Shown: positions 21,542-31,381, counted from the first letter of the stretch. The stretch is 64,000 nucleotides of DNA from Siphonodentalium dalli (GCA_032622095.1 CP136061.1:122960754-123024753), one strand, 5' to 3'. Numbers and translations are program-made. The notes: a model not told the origin generated them from the letters alone.

Positions 21542-22337
21542 ACAATATATATATATACATCAACAGGACGAACGGAGGGGGTGGCAATAGTAACACATGC
21601 ATTGGTTGAATTATTTATTAACTAGTAGAATAATTACATTTATTATAATTATTCCACAAAACTAATCCAGTTCCGAAAATATTCTCAGGACCACTAATCC
21701 AACGATGAAACTAAACGAATTAACATTTACATTTAGAACCACTAAATAGTGATATATCCAATAATCCAACAGAATCACCACTTCACTATATAGCGCTCCA
21801 CATTATCCGATATAACTAACAACATAACTTGTATCTGGAGAATCTGGAGGAACCAATGGACTATTATGGTAGTAATTTCGAAACAGTTTCTTCAAAAGGC
21901 GACACGTTTGTCACATAATAATGATGTGCACCATTACCTTTGGCAAAAAGTAGTTGGTTGTTGGTTACAGGTCCAAATTCCATGTCATCATTCTGGCACA
22001 CAGACTTCTTCGGAATTCATGATCCACTTATACAATGTATATAATAATAGTAAGACACAATCATGCGACTTCCACATTTGACTTTCCAAACACATCTGCG
22101 GGTGACTTGGTTTGTGAAAACGGGTCACACGTTAATCCGTGTCGTTTCGGACATATTTATTCACATTCAACGGCGATCACTGCATGGGTAATCACGATGA
22201 TTGGTGTGGCTAACGGGTCATTGTGTTCATCTCGGCCAGCGCACGGATTGTACGTCGTGTTCAACGCACGATCAATTGCGTATTTCGAGATAATCGCATT
22301 ATGTGCGGTCAATTGTGCTCTAAGTCGGTCAGAGCAC
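21542..22337. other. Transposon interior, no gene recognised
   Basis: Two overlapping plus-strand ORFs (71 aa at 21866, 108 aa at 22035) have mixed composition but no motif I know. The second is moderately GC-rich and could be a diverged coding remnant. Confidence 0.3.
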
Positions 22338-22405
22338 GCGAATAGTTCTTTACCAGAATAAATCTCGTCTCCGACTCGATTTATTCTGGTAAAGAACTAT
22401 TCTTG
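22338..22405. repeat. Perfect-arm hairpin
   Basis: GAATAGTTCTTTACCAGAAT, AAATC is followed after a 13-bp loop by its exact inverse. The 25-bp arms are free of mismatches, so the hairpin is either recent or maintained. Confidence 0.85.
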
Positions 22406-22757
22406 TGCTCTAACCATTACTTAGTCAATTCTTTTTCTGGAAATTGTTGAAATGTCTCATTGGACATGGGTGTCAGTTTCTTGCTGTTTTCATTTAAAAT
22501 AATCCATTTTCTGGTCGCTAGAATACCTGACACTATATATATATTGTGTATTTTATCACATTTATCTTTAAGATAGTGTGTTCATAACTTGGAAGATCTG
22601 ACATTTTTGTGGCTGGCCTATTAACCACATAATCTAAGGATATCTAATGATACCATTGTACATATGCGTGCCATTCATGCTATCATAGGTGGTGATTAAC
22701 GAAGACTTGCCTATCTTCTGTTGGGTAGTAGACATGCCCAAATAAGACTGCAGTTAC

Positions 22758-23222
22758 CTAATAATATAGACAGATGTCACATTCGTATGGTTTAAGACCG
22801 GCGTGTGTATTTAGGTGCGAGTCCAAATCCTGCTTCTCGTACATCACCATTCTGCATTGATTGCACTTATACTTCTGTGTGGTTGCCGGCTCATGCTTCA
22901 TCTGGACATGCAGACGCAAGCGGGTGGTTGTATTGAATGTGCGGGAACACATGTGGCACAACTTTACGGACGCTTCAGAATCTCCTGATACACACGCTGA
23001 TTCGGATGGTTCTTCGTGATGCTTTAAATGGCGTGTGTAGTTAGACTTATATTTTGTGGAATAGGTACAAATTCCACACTGGTGAATTCCACTTTGTTTG
23101 GTAACTGGGGTAGAGGCAGCAATCGGGACCGGGTTTGAAGAAATGTCAGTCTCAATTTCTTCACGTTCTGCCGCATCCAATGACACCGGACAAGTCCAAC
23201 AAAAGCAAGGAATCCTCGAAAG
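22758..23222 (-). CDS. C2H2 zinc-finger ORF (exon or captured fragment)
   Basis: Counted from the GTG at 23184-23186, the reading frame has 142 codons; it stays open 12 codons upstream to a TAA at 23223-23225. Finger 1 is C37-x2-C40-x12-H53-x3-H57. Finger 2 is C77-x2-C80-x12-H93-x4-H98. Finger 3 is C108-x2-C111-x12-H124-x3-H128. An AGLKPY linker (TGEKPY-like) leads to C136-x2-C139 of a fourth finger, cut by a stop at 22758. C2H2 arrays bind DNA or RNA in the nucleus. No convincing ATG is present, and a possible splice acceptor GCGGCAG lies at about 23168. I therefore read it as one internal exon or a broken copy. It sits wholly inside the CACTG transposon, in opposite orientation to my drawing of it. 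It could be a captured host exon or part of the transposon's own protein. Confidence 0.65.
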   Translation of the reverse strand, partial: LSRIPCFCWTCPVSLDAAEREEIETDISSNPVPIAASTPVTKQSGIHQCGICTYSTKYKSNYTRHLKHHEEPSESACVSGDSEASVKLCHMCSRTFNTTTRLRLHVQMKHEPATTQKYKCNQCRMVMYEKQDLDSHLNTHAGLKPYECDICLYY

Positions 23223-23225
23223 TTA

Positions 23226-24009
23226 TTAGAGATCCCGCAACCCCTGGATATATTCTGAAAGTATAAATGTATAAATAATTTATAGTAAATACAGGCATAT
23301 GCGTGTTGTGCAGAATTTTAATTAAAATTGGTCATTGCTTTTGTTGGACCCGCCAAATTGACTTCTATATTTATGTTCATGACATATCAATTGGTATGTA
23401 GGCCTATATATGCACACATTTTCCCGAGAATTTTGACAACAGGTTTATATATAAGATCACGTATGGTATTGCTTATAGTCATAATTATACTGCACTGTGG
23501 CATTGGGGTCGTAAACATAGTGCGAACGTATCTGGTGATCATGTAAGGGTCGGAGTATTTGAAACCTGTTAGTTCCTGATCCGAACCACCAAATCACTGA
23601 TGAGTTGGAGTATTTTTCGTAATATTTCTTATACACCGTAATTACTGGGTCAATAACTAAAATTGTGGGCTTATTTTGATATGTGATAAACACTAAATTC
23701 ATTCAGAACCCATTCTGTGCAATTTGACATATACAAAGGTTAATAACAAGTCGGGAGATGCACGTTAAATTATCAATGGGAAATGCATACAAAAAAAGCA
23801 TGTGCTCGAGTTTGAAGTCAAACAACCATTTACACCTTTGTTTCGGGTCATTGTCATTGATTGTGTCGGTGTGTCATATCCTGAACCAAGATACATTGAA
23901 GTATACACGTTATAACTCACCTTTCTGTCATTTTCTTCTTCTTTTGCGGGTTAAAAACTTCTGGAAAATTTAAAAGTCGGAATGGGGTCGGAGCCGATCA
24001 AGTGAAAAT
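23226..24009. other. Transposon interior, 5' side of the zinc-finger ORF
   Basis: AT-rich with ORFs of 71-81 aa on both strands and no domain. The minus-strand TTTCAG at about 23258-23263 is a possible splice acceptor, but the frame after it meets the TAA at 23223. Confidence 0.35.
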
Positions 24010-24049
24010 CTGTTAGATCCGATCCTCGAGGAATCGTTGAGCCCCAGTG

Positions 24050-24181
24050 GGAGTGGTACAGTCGATTTGCTTCAGATTTACGGTGATGTTAGTAGAATGC
24101 TAAATTCCTACAGTTGGCATGGCTCCTGGATACTATCTTATCAGTTTCACGTACCCGAACAAGTACATAATATGTCTTTAA
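24050..24181 (+). mobile_element. TTAA-8, right half of the interrupted copy
   Basis: It resumes GGAGTGGTACAGTCGATTTG and ends AATATGTCTTTAA, matching 4279-4407 in order. Confidence 0.8.
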
Positions 24182-24226
24182 TGACTTAATATATACAGCC
24201 ATAGATTCTACTCAGTAAGCAGAGGG

Positions 24227-24420
24227 TTAACTCTTCAATGACTGGAGCTTCCTGAAATTTTGCGAAAACCCTGTACCAATGCATTCTCTTATATATGCGA
24301 GTCTCCCATAGGGAGCCTCACGATATAAGAGAATACATTGGCCTGACAATAATTACATTGTCCTGGTATAAAGCCAGTGCATTTAATGCTGCACCAGCAG
24401 CTCCCGTCATTAGAGGTTAA
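24227..24420. mobile_element. TTAA-1 copy 5, second module deleted
   Basis: The ends are TTAACTCTTCAATGACTGGA and CTCCCGTCATTAGAGGTTAA. The first module (24276-24343) is present; the second is reduced to AAGCCAGTGCATTTAATGCT. Confidence 0.8.
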
Positions 24421-25731
24421 AGTGTTAAGATGAGGGTCAGGTGATGTCAAGTATTAAACATTGAAGTGATCCCTCGCTTCCGAATCAATACATCGAAATG
24501 TAATTCTGATATGGTCTATAACATCGGAGCAATTGTGTGACTTGTCGCTATTCTCGTTGTCACCGCTCATGGCAACTTACATTAGTATGAAGTGTCATTT
24601 GTCTGCAGTAGTAAGGCCTGGTTTCCCCACTTAGTACAATCGCCGAGTGTTTGTTATAGACCTAAATAAGGCGGATAATATGGTAGGTAATATGACAATT
24701 TCGTTCTGAGATAAGTTGAGTGTTCTGTTTATCAGTAATAAGATACGATTATGTTCAGCTTTTTACATATACGCCCCCTGGATATCTTTGATACTGACTG
24801 AACTTGGTCTCTGTCTGGACAAGATGTTGTCGATTATTAGAGAGTTTCCGCTTTAATATCTTTATAATATGTTGTTTACCTGATGTTTGCTGTGTTTGCG
24901 GTTTCTGGCGTTAATTGTTGTTGGCACTCAAGTCTGATTATTAGCGGTCACTGACCGCCTCAAATCAGATCGAGTCTGTCAGACTGACCAACCCAATTTT
25001 CCATTCTTATAATTTAAGTTATATCACGTGACAGTGTATGTTTATTCAACATGTGTTATGGTCTGATTGCAAGATTTCCGGTGATTAAATGAGTATTCCG
25101 AAAGTTTGTCGATCGTGTTGATATGTAAACTGTCTGGTTTTCCCAAAAACTATAAATAAATTGATAGCTCTGGTATTTCACATATATGTATGCGGATTCC
25201 TAAACAGAAGGAATATTGTAAAGTCACAATGAATTAATCTTTTCTTATCGGATAACCTGGAATGATTCAAATTACAATTTTACGGAGAATACAAGTCTAT
25301 TGTTCAAAGATTTAAATTCAAATGAGGCTGTGAGGCATTGTGGAAATTTATTGACTTAATACAAGCATGTGAGCCAGACTGAAGACTGATGACATCAGTG
25401 ATGTGGAAACTGATTGAACTGGGTTGAACTGACAATAATATTGAATAAGTTGTATATGTTGAATAAAACATTAAGTTAATCAATGATTATCAATGATTTT
25501 TGTCACCAAATGAATGCTCTATTCCTTTTAGTCGCTACCACAACAATCTGACAGGCACAAATTCTAAATGACAGACTCAATTCAGTTTGTGCCTGTCACG
25601 GTGACAGACACAATTTTGAGAATAATAATCAGGCTTGTTGATGCCAGACAGGAATATATTACGGTCAAATTCAGGGTCATCCTTTTTTTTTTATGAAGGT
25701 ACAATTAAAGGGAAGGACATTTGTGTTGAAA
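24421..25731. other. Longest low-repeat stretch in the left half
   Basis: No tandem or inverted repeats are obvious apart from a small symmetric block around 25550-25615 (TGTGCCTGTCA / TGACAGGCACA). CpGs are slightly more frequent around 24480-24720. There is no ORF with a domain. It could be intron or intergenic DNA. Confidence 0.4.
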
Positions 25732-26187
25732 TATTGTGTCTGACATCCCCAGGGGGGTGAATTTAGTGGGCTAGCATCACCAAATGTGTATCTGTCATTT
25801 GCGTATTGAGGTCCCCATATGGTGAATTTAGTGATGCTATCCAATCCCATCCCTCTGGGTACCTCATTCGGCTTAGGCCTCATCTTCTGGGATGTATCCA
25901 TAGTCTCAAATTAATATTGTTTTTAGTTACATTTTCCCTTTTGTTCAGTTTCTATATCCCCTAAATTGCAGAAGATAAAAAAATGCACAATCGAGGTGAC
26001 TAAATGAGTGTTTTTCACCAACTTCAATTGAGGAACTTAAATTATCCTAGGTCTCCCATAACAGTTGAGAACTCAGCAGAATGAGGTCCCAGAGGGTGAA
26101 TTTGGTGACACTAAGTAGGATATCATCACTAAATTCACCCTCTGGGGACCTCATTCGGCATATGATAGACACGGTATTTCAAGGGTT
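25732..26187. mobile_element. FB-1 copy, rearranged left end
   Basis: The left end has two partial hairpins (CCCCAGGGGGGTGAATTTAG and GAGGTCCCCATATGGTGAAT). The interior and right hairpin are followed by GACACGGTATTTCAAGG. The right 70 bp are also the left arm of the large palindrome at 26119-26490. Confidence 0.75.
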
Positions 26188-26490
26188 GTGTACATGTCCA
26201 TTTAACTTCTCAGTTCCATATGAGATTTAACCCTTTCATGACGGGAGCGGCGCTGGTGCAGCATTAAAGATCATGTGCCAGTGCATGAGGCTCCCTATGG
26301 GGAAACTCGCATATATAAGAGAATGCACTGGCACATGATCTTTAATGCTGCACCAGCGCCGCTCCCGTCATGAAAGGGTTAAATCTCATATGGAACTGAG
26401 AAGTTAAATGGACATGTACACAACCCTTGAAATACCGTGTCTATCATATGCCGAATGAGGTCCCCAGAGGGTGAATTTAGTGATGATATC
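26119..26490. repeat. Perfect 372-bp palindrome
   Basis: Positions 26119-26286 and 26323-26490 are exact inverted copies (168-bp arms, no mismatch or gap that I can find) around a 36-bp spacer. Each arm crosses the boundary between FB-1 sequence, a unique linker (TTCAAGGGTTGTGTACATGT, GTTCCATATGAGAT) and TTAA-1. The symmetry therefore did not arise from either element alone. Confidence 0.9.
26227..26382. mobile_element. TTAA-1 copy 6, palindromic short form
   Basis: Both ends are TTAACCCTTTCATGACGGGA. GCGGCGCTGGTGCAGCATTA runs inward on both sides. Only one hairpin half-module remains in the centre. It is at the centre of the 372-bp palindrome. Confidence 0.9.
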
Positions 26491-26602
26491 ACTGGCTTAC
26501 AAGGTCAAGATAAATTTTGTTCGGCCAATGTATTCTCTTATGTATGCGAGGGAGACCAAAATAAAACCGAGAAACTGCACATCACTGACACCAACATCCA
26601 AT
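26491..26602. mobile_element. TTAA-1 internal fragment plus three-copy linker
   Basis: CACTGGCTTACAAGGTCAAG, CCAATGTATTCTCTTA and TGTATGCGAGG come from TTAA-1. They join GAGACCAAAATAAAACCGAG, AAACTGCACATCACTGACAC, which recurs twice as the arms of the palindrome at 26871-27034. Confidence 0.65.
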
Positions 26603-26870
26603 ATTCTTTGGTATCAAATAATTTCAAATTCAAATTCTTTATTGGATATGACCATATTGTAGCGTAATCCAAGAATAAAATAACATATAATATAATACAT
26701 AAATAAATAAATATCGTCTCACATATAATCATTAATATATTATTACTGCCTATAGGCTAAATTAATATATATATACGGTATATATATATATGTAGTTTAA
26801 ATGTGTTGGTTAACTCACCCTATACCAACCTCTTGTTAATATTTCGTAATATGAGCTATATCTCTAGTCA

Positions 26871-27034
26871 AAAACCAAAATTATGTATGCGAGGCTCTCA
26901 ATGGGAGACCAAAATAAAACCGAGAAACTGCACATCACTGACACCAAAATCCGATGTTGGTGTCAGTGATGTGCAGTTTCTCGATTTTATTTTGGTCTCC
27001 CATTGAGAGCCTCGCATACATAATTTTGGTTTTT
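26871..27034. repeat. 164-bp near-perfect palindrome
   Basis: The arms of about 78 bp begin AAAACCAAAATTATGTATGC and differ at about two positions. They contain GAGACCAAAATAAAA and CTGCACATCACTGACACCAA. The centre is AAATCCGATGTT. Confidence 0.85.
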
Positions 27035-27074
27035 GTTCTCATGTTAGTTATCTACTCAACAAGATAAGAGGTTG

Positions 27075-27330
27075 ACCTAATGATGTAGTACCAGTTAGGT
27101 GCAGCAGTACAGATCCTGTGCCAGTACATTCTCCTATATATGTGAATCTCCCATAGGGAGCCTCGCATATATATATAAGAGATTGCACTAACTTACAAGG
27201 ACAAGGTAAATATTGTTAGGCCAATGCAATCTCTTATATATGCGAGGCTCCCTATGGGAGACTCGCATATATAAGAGAATGCACAGGGTATTCATTAAAT
27301 TTCAGAAAGCTCCAGTCACGGAAGGTTTAA
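27075..27330. mobile_element. TTAA-1 copy 7, diverged left end
   Basis: Both hairpin modules are intact (about 27122-27188 and 27220-27284). The right end is CCAGTCACGGAAGGTTTAA. The left end is decayed after GTGCAGCAGTACAGATCC. Confidence 0.75.
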
Positions 27331-27766
27331 ATTCAGTGTAATTCACAGTGTCACAGTGGTTGAGTAAATAGTTAGCATTTGACATTCAGTGAACTTCTAG
27401 TAATTACAATAGCATTTTAAATTGATTCCTTTTTCACGCGTTATTCGGCAGCTCGTGTGGGGAATTCTTTTCATGATAGAAAGAATTTAAAAGGAAATAC
27501 AGAAATTTGACTGGAAATAATCTTTTAGTGTCCCTCATATCAAAGTAATCACATGGGTACAATAATCCAATTGGTTCATTTCATGTCTCCCTGGCTGGCA
27601 TCTCGCTGCCAGATTTTCTAATGAATTTGCGTTTAGAAAATCAGTTATTCTTTTCAAACGTCTGCAAATATAAATTTCTATAGTGTGCTCCTGCGTCCCT
27701 TAGGAACTGCTCCTTACAAGGCAATAAGATTTAATCGAGGAAGATAAATCAAAGCTGACGTGCTGT
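27331..27766. other. No feature recognised
   Basis: Unique-looking sequence without repeats or ORFs of note. Confidence 0.45.
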
Positions 27767-27985
27767 CAAAAGGTGCTGTTCTCAGTGGAACATTACGTCG
27801 ATGAAACGGTAATCCGTGAAAGGCCAGACAGACATTTAATATGCAACTTAATATTGTGATTTGAGATATGAAGCTATGACAGCTGGGTCCTCATGGCATT
27901 TGTGCTATTCTTCTTCAGTATAAAGTACAAGTAGAGTTGATATGCTGTTTTCCTAGTCAAATATCAACCCTCAAGGTTCACGATT
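27767..27985 (+). repeat. Direct duplication, unit 1 (copies at 28802 and 29383)
   Basis: The unit shares, in order, AAAAGGTGCTGTTCTC, GATGAAACGGTAATC, GTGAAAGGCCAGACAGACAT, GAGATATGAAGCTATGACAG and CTGGGTCCTC with 28802-29010, 1.03 kb away. A third partial copy (CCAGTAGAATTGATATGATA) is at 29383-29470. Confidence 0.85.
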
Positions 27986-28333
27986 GTTTATTGTAGGGGC
28001 CAAGGTGAGGGAACCCTCAAAGTTCCAAGATCATTCATTGATAGGGGCCAAGGTGCGGGAACCCTCAAAGTTCAAGATCGTTCATTGATAGGGGCCAAGG
28101 TGTGGGAACCCTCAACGTTCAAGATCATTCATTGATAAGGGCCAAGGTGTGGGAACCCTCAAAGTTCAAGATCGTTCATTGATAGGGGCCAAGGTGTTGG
28201 AACCCTCAACGTTCAAGATTGTTTATTGATATATAAGGGGCAAGTTGACGGAACCGTCAAATTTCAAGATCGTTCATTGATAGGGACAAAGTTGAGGGAA
28301 CACTCAAAGTTCAAGATTGTTTATTGATTGGGG
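27970..28333. repeat. 47-bp minisatellite, about 8 units
   Basis: The unit is GGGGCCAAGGTGTGGGAACC, CTCAAAGTTCAAGATCGTTC, ATTGATA. Starts are at 27996, 28044, 28091, 28138, 28185 and 28237, then two degenerate units. It begins at the end of the duplicated segment (CAACCCTCAAGGTTC), so it probably expanded from that sequence. Confidence 0.9.
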
Positions 28334-28801
28334 CCACCCCACCTGTACTTTGTTCAAAATGTTTCAACCGTTTCATGCTTAAACAACAGCATTTGAAACA
28401 ATAGTAGATTCAGATTAATTGTTCCGATAATTAATTATTTTAGCATATTACCCAATATTTAGAGCCAAATATATTTCTACATTCACTGAAATTTTTAGAC
28501 TGAATGATGAGTGGCAATTTATAATTGTTGAAATTTTACTGCAATGGTGGGGGGGGGGGGGTGTTATGTTGGAATTTTTCAACATCTGGAAGGGAAAAGT
28601 TTGAGATATAATTTAGAAAATTTCAACCCAAGCGAGGTGGATGTAGATGAATTTTGGTCTCAAGGGGAGAAAATACCTAGCAACCTTGCATGACCCCCTG
28701 GTTCCAGCATTTGGTTTAAATTTAAGATTTTCAGATTATCAGATCTCTCGGTACGTTGTCCCCTTACTTCGAAGCTTCTACTTACACGGCAAACAAATTT
28801 A

Positions 28802-29010
28802 ATAAAAGGTGCTGTTCTCGGTGGAACCTTGCATCAATGAAACGGTAATCTGTGAAAGGCCAGACAGACATTTAGTATGCAACTTAATATTGTGATTTGA
28901 GATATGAAGCTATGACAGCTGGGTCCTCGTGGTATTTGCGCTATTCTTCTTCAGTATAATGCACAAGTAGAATTGACATGATAGTTTCCAAGTCAAATAT
29001 CAACCCTCAA
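28802..29010 (+). repeat. Direct duplication, unit 2
   Basis: It repeats 27767-27985 at high identity (GACAGCTGGGTCCTCGTGG, CGCTATTCTTCTTCAGTATA) and also ends at CAACCCTCAA, but has no minisatellite after it. Confidence 0.85.
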
Positions 29011-29382
29011 TTGATAGTTTCATCTACCAGCCAATATTTAGTATTAAATTTGTCGTTTTGAGAATAAGATCTGACTATCTTCGTAATTTCAGTCAAACAT
29101 TTTAGACTGAAACTGCCATCCTCAAAGAAGATACCGGTAGGTACAAATGAGGTTTTCCAGAGGAGAATTGGTGCAGTAGGTAGGCCAGATAGAGTGTGAA
29201 TTTGATTGGTTAATGGGTATATGTCAGGGAGTTTTGACACAGGTACATAAAAGAGGTAATGGGGTTGAGTGCGGGTATGTTGGCCCTTGGTTCCCATTGG
29301 TGTGTGTGGGTATATTGTTGCTGCCCAGTCACTGCAGTTCAGTAGTAGCTTTGAAACTTAATTTATAAATGCAACAGCACTT
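29011..29382. other. Unique spacer with a 96-aa minus ORF
   Basis: The ORF at 29007-29297 (minus) has a balanced composition (LPDIYPLTNQIHTLSGLPTA) but no domain I recognise and no splice context I can defend. Confidence 0.3.
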
Positions 29383-29470
29383 GGTATTTGCCCTGTTCTA
29401 CTTCATTATAAAGCACCAGTAGAATTGATATGATAGTTTCCTAGTTAGATTATCAAACCTCAAGGTTCTC
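29383..29470 (+). repeat. Direct duplication, partial unit 3
   Basis: CTACTTCATTATAAAGCACC, AGTAGAATTGATATGATAGT and CAAACCTCAAGGTTC align with the last 85 bp of units 1 and 2. Confidence 0.65.
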
Positions 29471-29474
29471 ATGC

Positions 29475-29900
29475 AAGCCTGATTATAGCGTGCCATCATT
29501 TGCAGAATGAGGTCCCCAGAGGGTGAATTTAGTGACGCTAACCTGCATAGCGTGCTAGCATAACTGAATTCACCCTCTGGGGACCTCATTCTGCTTCGGC
29601 CTCATTCCATAAAAACTTCTTCACATAGATTATATTTATTTTTTTGTTCAATTTCTCAATATCCCCAAATTGGCAGACGACTCATTGCATAATCGACGTT
29701 CCCAATTGGTTTCCAACACAATATTCACCAAATGGGAACTTCAATCTTAGTCTATATGTCTCCCATAGCTGATGAGGCCATGCAGAATGAGGTTCCCAGA
29801 GAGTGAATTTGTGTTATGCTAGCCTGCTATGCAGGATATATAGTGTTACTAAATTTACCATCTGGGGACCTCATTCTGCAAATGACAGGCACACTAAACT
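29475..29900. mobile_element. FB-1 copy, both hairpins
   Basis: The left hairpin is 29504-29593 and the right 29780-29880. The interior is diverged (CACATAGATTATATTTATTT replaces the usual GTTTTTAGTTA). It ends GACAGGCACACTAAACTC. Confidence 0.8.
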
Positions 29901-30169
29901 CATGAGGCAGCGTCAGGGAACAATAGCCAGGTTTAGCCACATGTACATGGAACTTGTAACATGTGTTAACTACCATTGACATTGGTAGTCACATGACCAT
30001 TTCGCCTACACATACATCGTCAAACCATTTAGACGTTTTGTGCCCAACTGGCAGCATACAAAACTTGTAGCAAAGAGGATTAATCCAATCTAATAACCAA
30101 ATGACCGACCAACGCTATGCAGGTAGTATTGACTGAGTGGAAAGGTCTTATTTTGATTGAAGCACATTA

Positions 30170-30352
30170 TTAACCCTTTCATGACGGGAGCTGCGCTGGT
30201 GCAGCAATGAAGATACTCTGCCAGTGCATTCTCTTATATATGCGAGTCTTCCCATAAGGAGCCTCACATATATAAGAGATTTCACTGGCTTACAAGGTCA
30301 ATGTAAATATTGTTATGCCAATGGATATATTCTCTTAAATATGTGAGGCTCC
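30170..30352. mobile_element. TTAA-1 copy 8, fused to FB-1
   Basis: It starts TTAACCCTTTCATGACGGGA. The first module is 30224-30283. The second breaks at TGTGAGGCTCCCGCTATGCG, where an FB-1 hairpin loop begins. The loops of the two families share GGCTCCC-like sequence at the join. Confidence 0.8.
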
Positions 30353-30436
30353 CGCTATGCGGGGTAGCATCACTAAATTCACCCTCTGGGGACCTCATTC
30401 TGCAAATGACAGACACCCTATTTCAAGGATTCGTCA
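30353..30436. mobile_element. FB-1 right end
   Basis: GCTATGCGGGGTAGCATCAC, TAAATTCACCCTCTGGGGAC and AATGACAGACACCCTATTTC form half a hairpin and the right terminus only. Confidence 0.75.
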
Positions 30437-30440
30437 CATG

Positions 30441-30629
30441 TACAGTAATGCCCTAATTAATCGACTGCTTAACCACAGCAGAATTATGGGTAACTTTTCA
30501 GGATTTAGTCGGAAATATGGCTTGTTGCCATTCATCGGAAAGCTCTCCCTGAGAGCTTTCCGATGAATGGCAACAAGCCATATTTCCGACTGTGGTTAAG
30601 CAGTCGATTAATTAGGGCATTACATGTAC
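30441..30629. mobile_element. TA-1 copy 5, right arm with internal deletion
   Basis: The left arm is complete. The right arm jumps from CATATTTCCGACT to GTGGTTAAGCAGTCGATTAA. It ends TTAGGGCATTACATGTA. Confidence 0.85.
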
Positions 30630-30756
30630 ATGTGGCTATATACCTGTCTTATATCCACATGTAACAGGCCTTGTCCATTCATTTCTTTTGAAGTCATGGC
30701 CTTTAGAATACTATTATGACATCTCAGTGAAAGCCATTGCATGCAGGGAATAGGCA

Positions 30757-31253
30757 TATATCATGCCATGAATCTCTACTATTCATATTCCACCAGTACA
30801 AAACCTGGGAACTTTTTGAAGTTTTGACAGGGAACATTATAAAATTGAAATAACAAAGGGGATATTTATCTTTGTTATTATCTCTTTCTCAATATTAAAT
30901 GTACTTCATGAAGGACCCAACTCGAAATTTCATGATTTAAGTGATTTAGTGAGTGATTTTCCTTTGTGTTTCTTACAATTATTGGATTTTGTCCTGGGTA
31001 ATTAATTGAATGTTTATTGCGATATTGGTTCTCAAAAGTCACAGAAAAGCATGCAATTTCGAGTTGGGACCTTCACATATCGTGAAGTACCCTATTAAAG
31101 AACGGATAATCATTAAGAAATGTATTCCCCATGTTATTTTTTCGACTTTATAAGGTTCCCTGTCAAAACTTCAAAAAGTTCCAAGGTTTTGTACTGGTGG
31201 AATATGATCTTTACGGGCGTTATAGCCATAGTAGAGATTCATGACATGATCTA
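30757..31253. mobile_element. FB-2 foldback element, copy 1
   Basis: The left arm TATCATGCCATGAATCTCTA, CCACCAGTACAAAACCTGGG, AACTTTTTGAAGTTTTGACA mirrors the right arm from 31253 (TAGATCATGTCATGAATCTC, CCACCAGTACAAAACCTTGG). The arms are about 230 bp and include CAACTCGAAATT / AATTTCGAGTTGGG. There is no coding capacity. A second, interrupted copy is at 49753-51551. Confidence 0.85.
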
Positions 31254-31257
31254 GGAA

Positions 31258-31381
31258 TACAGTAATGCCCTAAATAATCGACTCCTTAACCACAGCAGAA
31301 TTATGGGTAATTTTTCAGGATTTAGTCGGAAATATGGCTTCTTGCCATTCATCGGAAAGCTTTCCGATGAATGGCAACGAA
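31258..31381. mobile_element. TA-1 copy 6, right arm truncated
   Basis: The left arm is complete through TTCATCGGAAAGC. The right arm stops after TTTCCGATGAATGGCAACGA. Confidence 0.85.

Larger units (their letters stand above)
20561..24054. mobile_element. 3.48-kb TIR transposon (CACTG ends, 5-bp TSD)
   Basis: The element proper is 20566-24049. Its termini are 40-bp perfect inverted repeats (20566-20605, 24010-24049) beginning CACTGGGGCTCAACGATTCC. They are flanked by GGAGT at 20561-20565 and 24050-24054. The undisturbed TTAA-8 copy at 4023-4407 has a single GGAGT at the equivalent place, so insertion with a 5-bp duplication is well supported. Inside are a nested 0.4-kb foldback (21136-21541), a small hairpin (22338-22405), a zinc-finger ORF (minus) and GATCGGCTCCGACCC subterminal repeats at about 21027 and 23986. 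No transposase is recognised. A 5-bp duplication with CAC-starting ends recalls Transib-type elements; 5-bp hAT and others remain possible. Confidence 0.8.

Noticed and set aside
20371-24181. The TTAA-8 halves as terminal repeats of the 20-24 kb element
   Set aside because: They are left and right halves of one repeat, not inverted copies of each other; the uninterrupted copy at 4023-4407 shows this.
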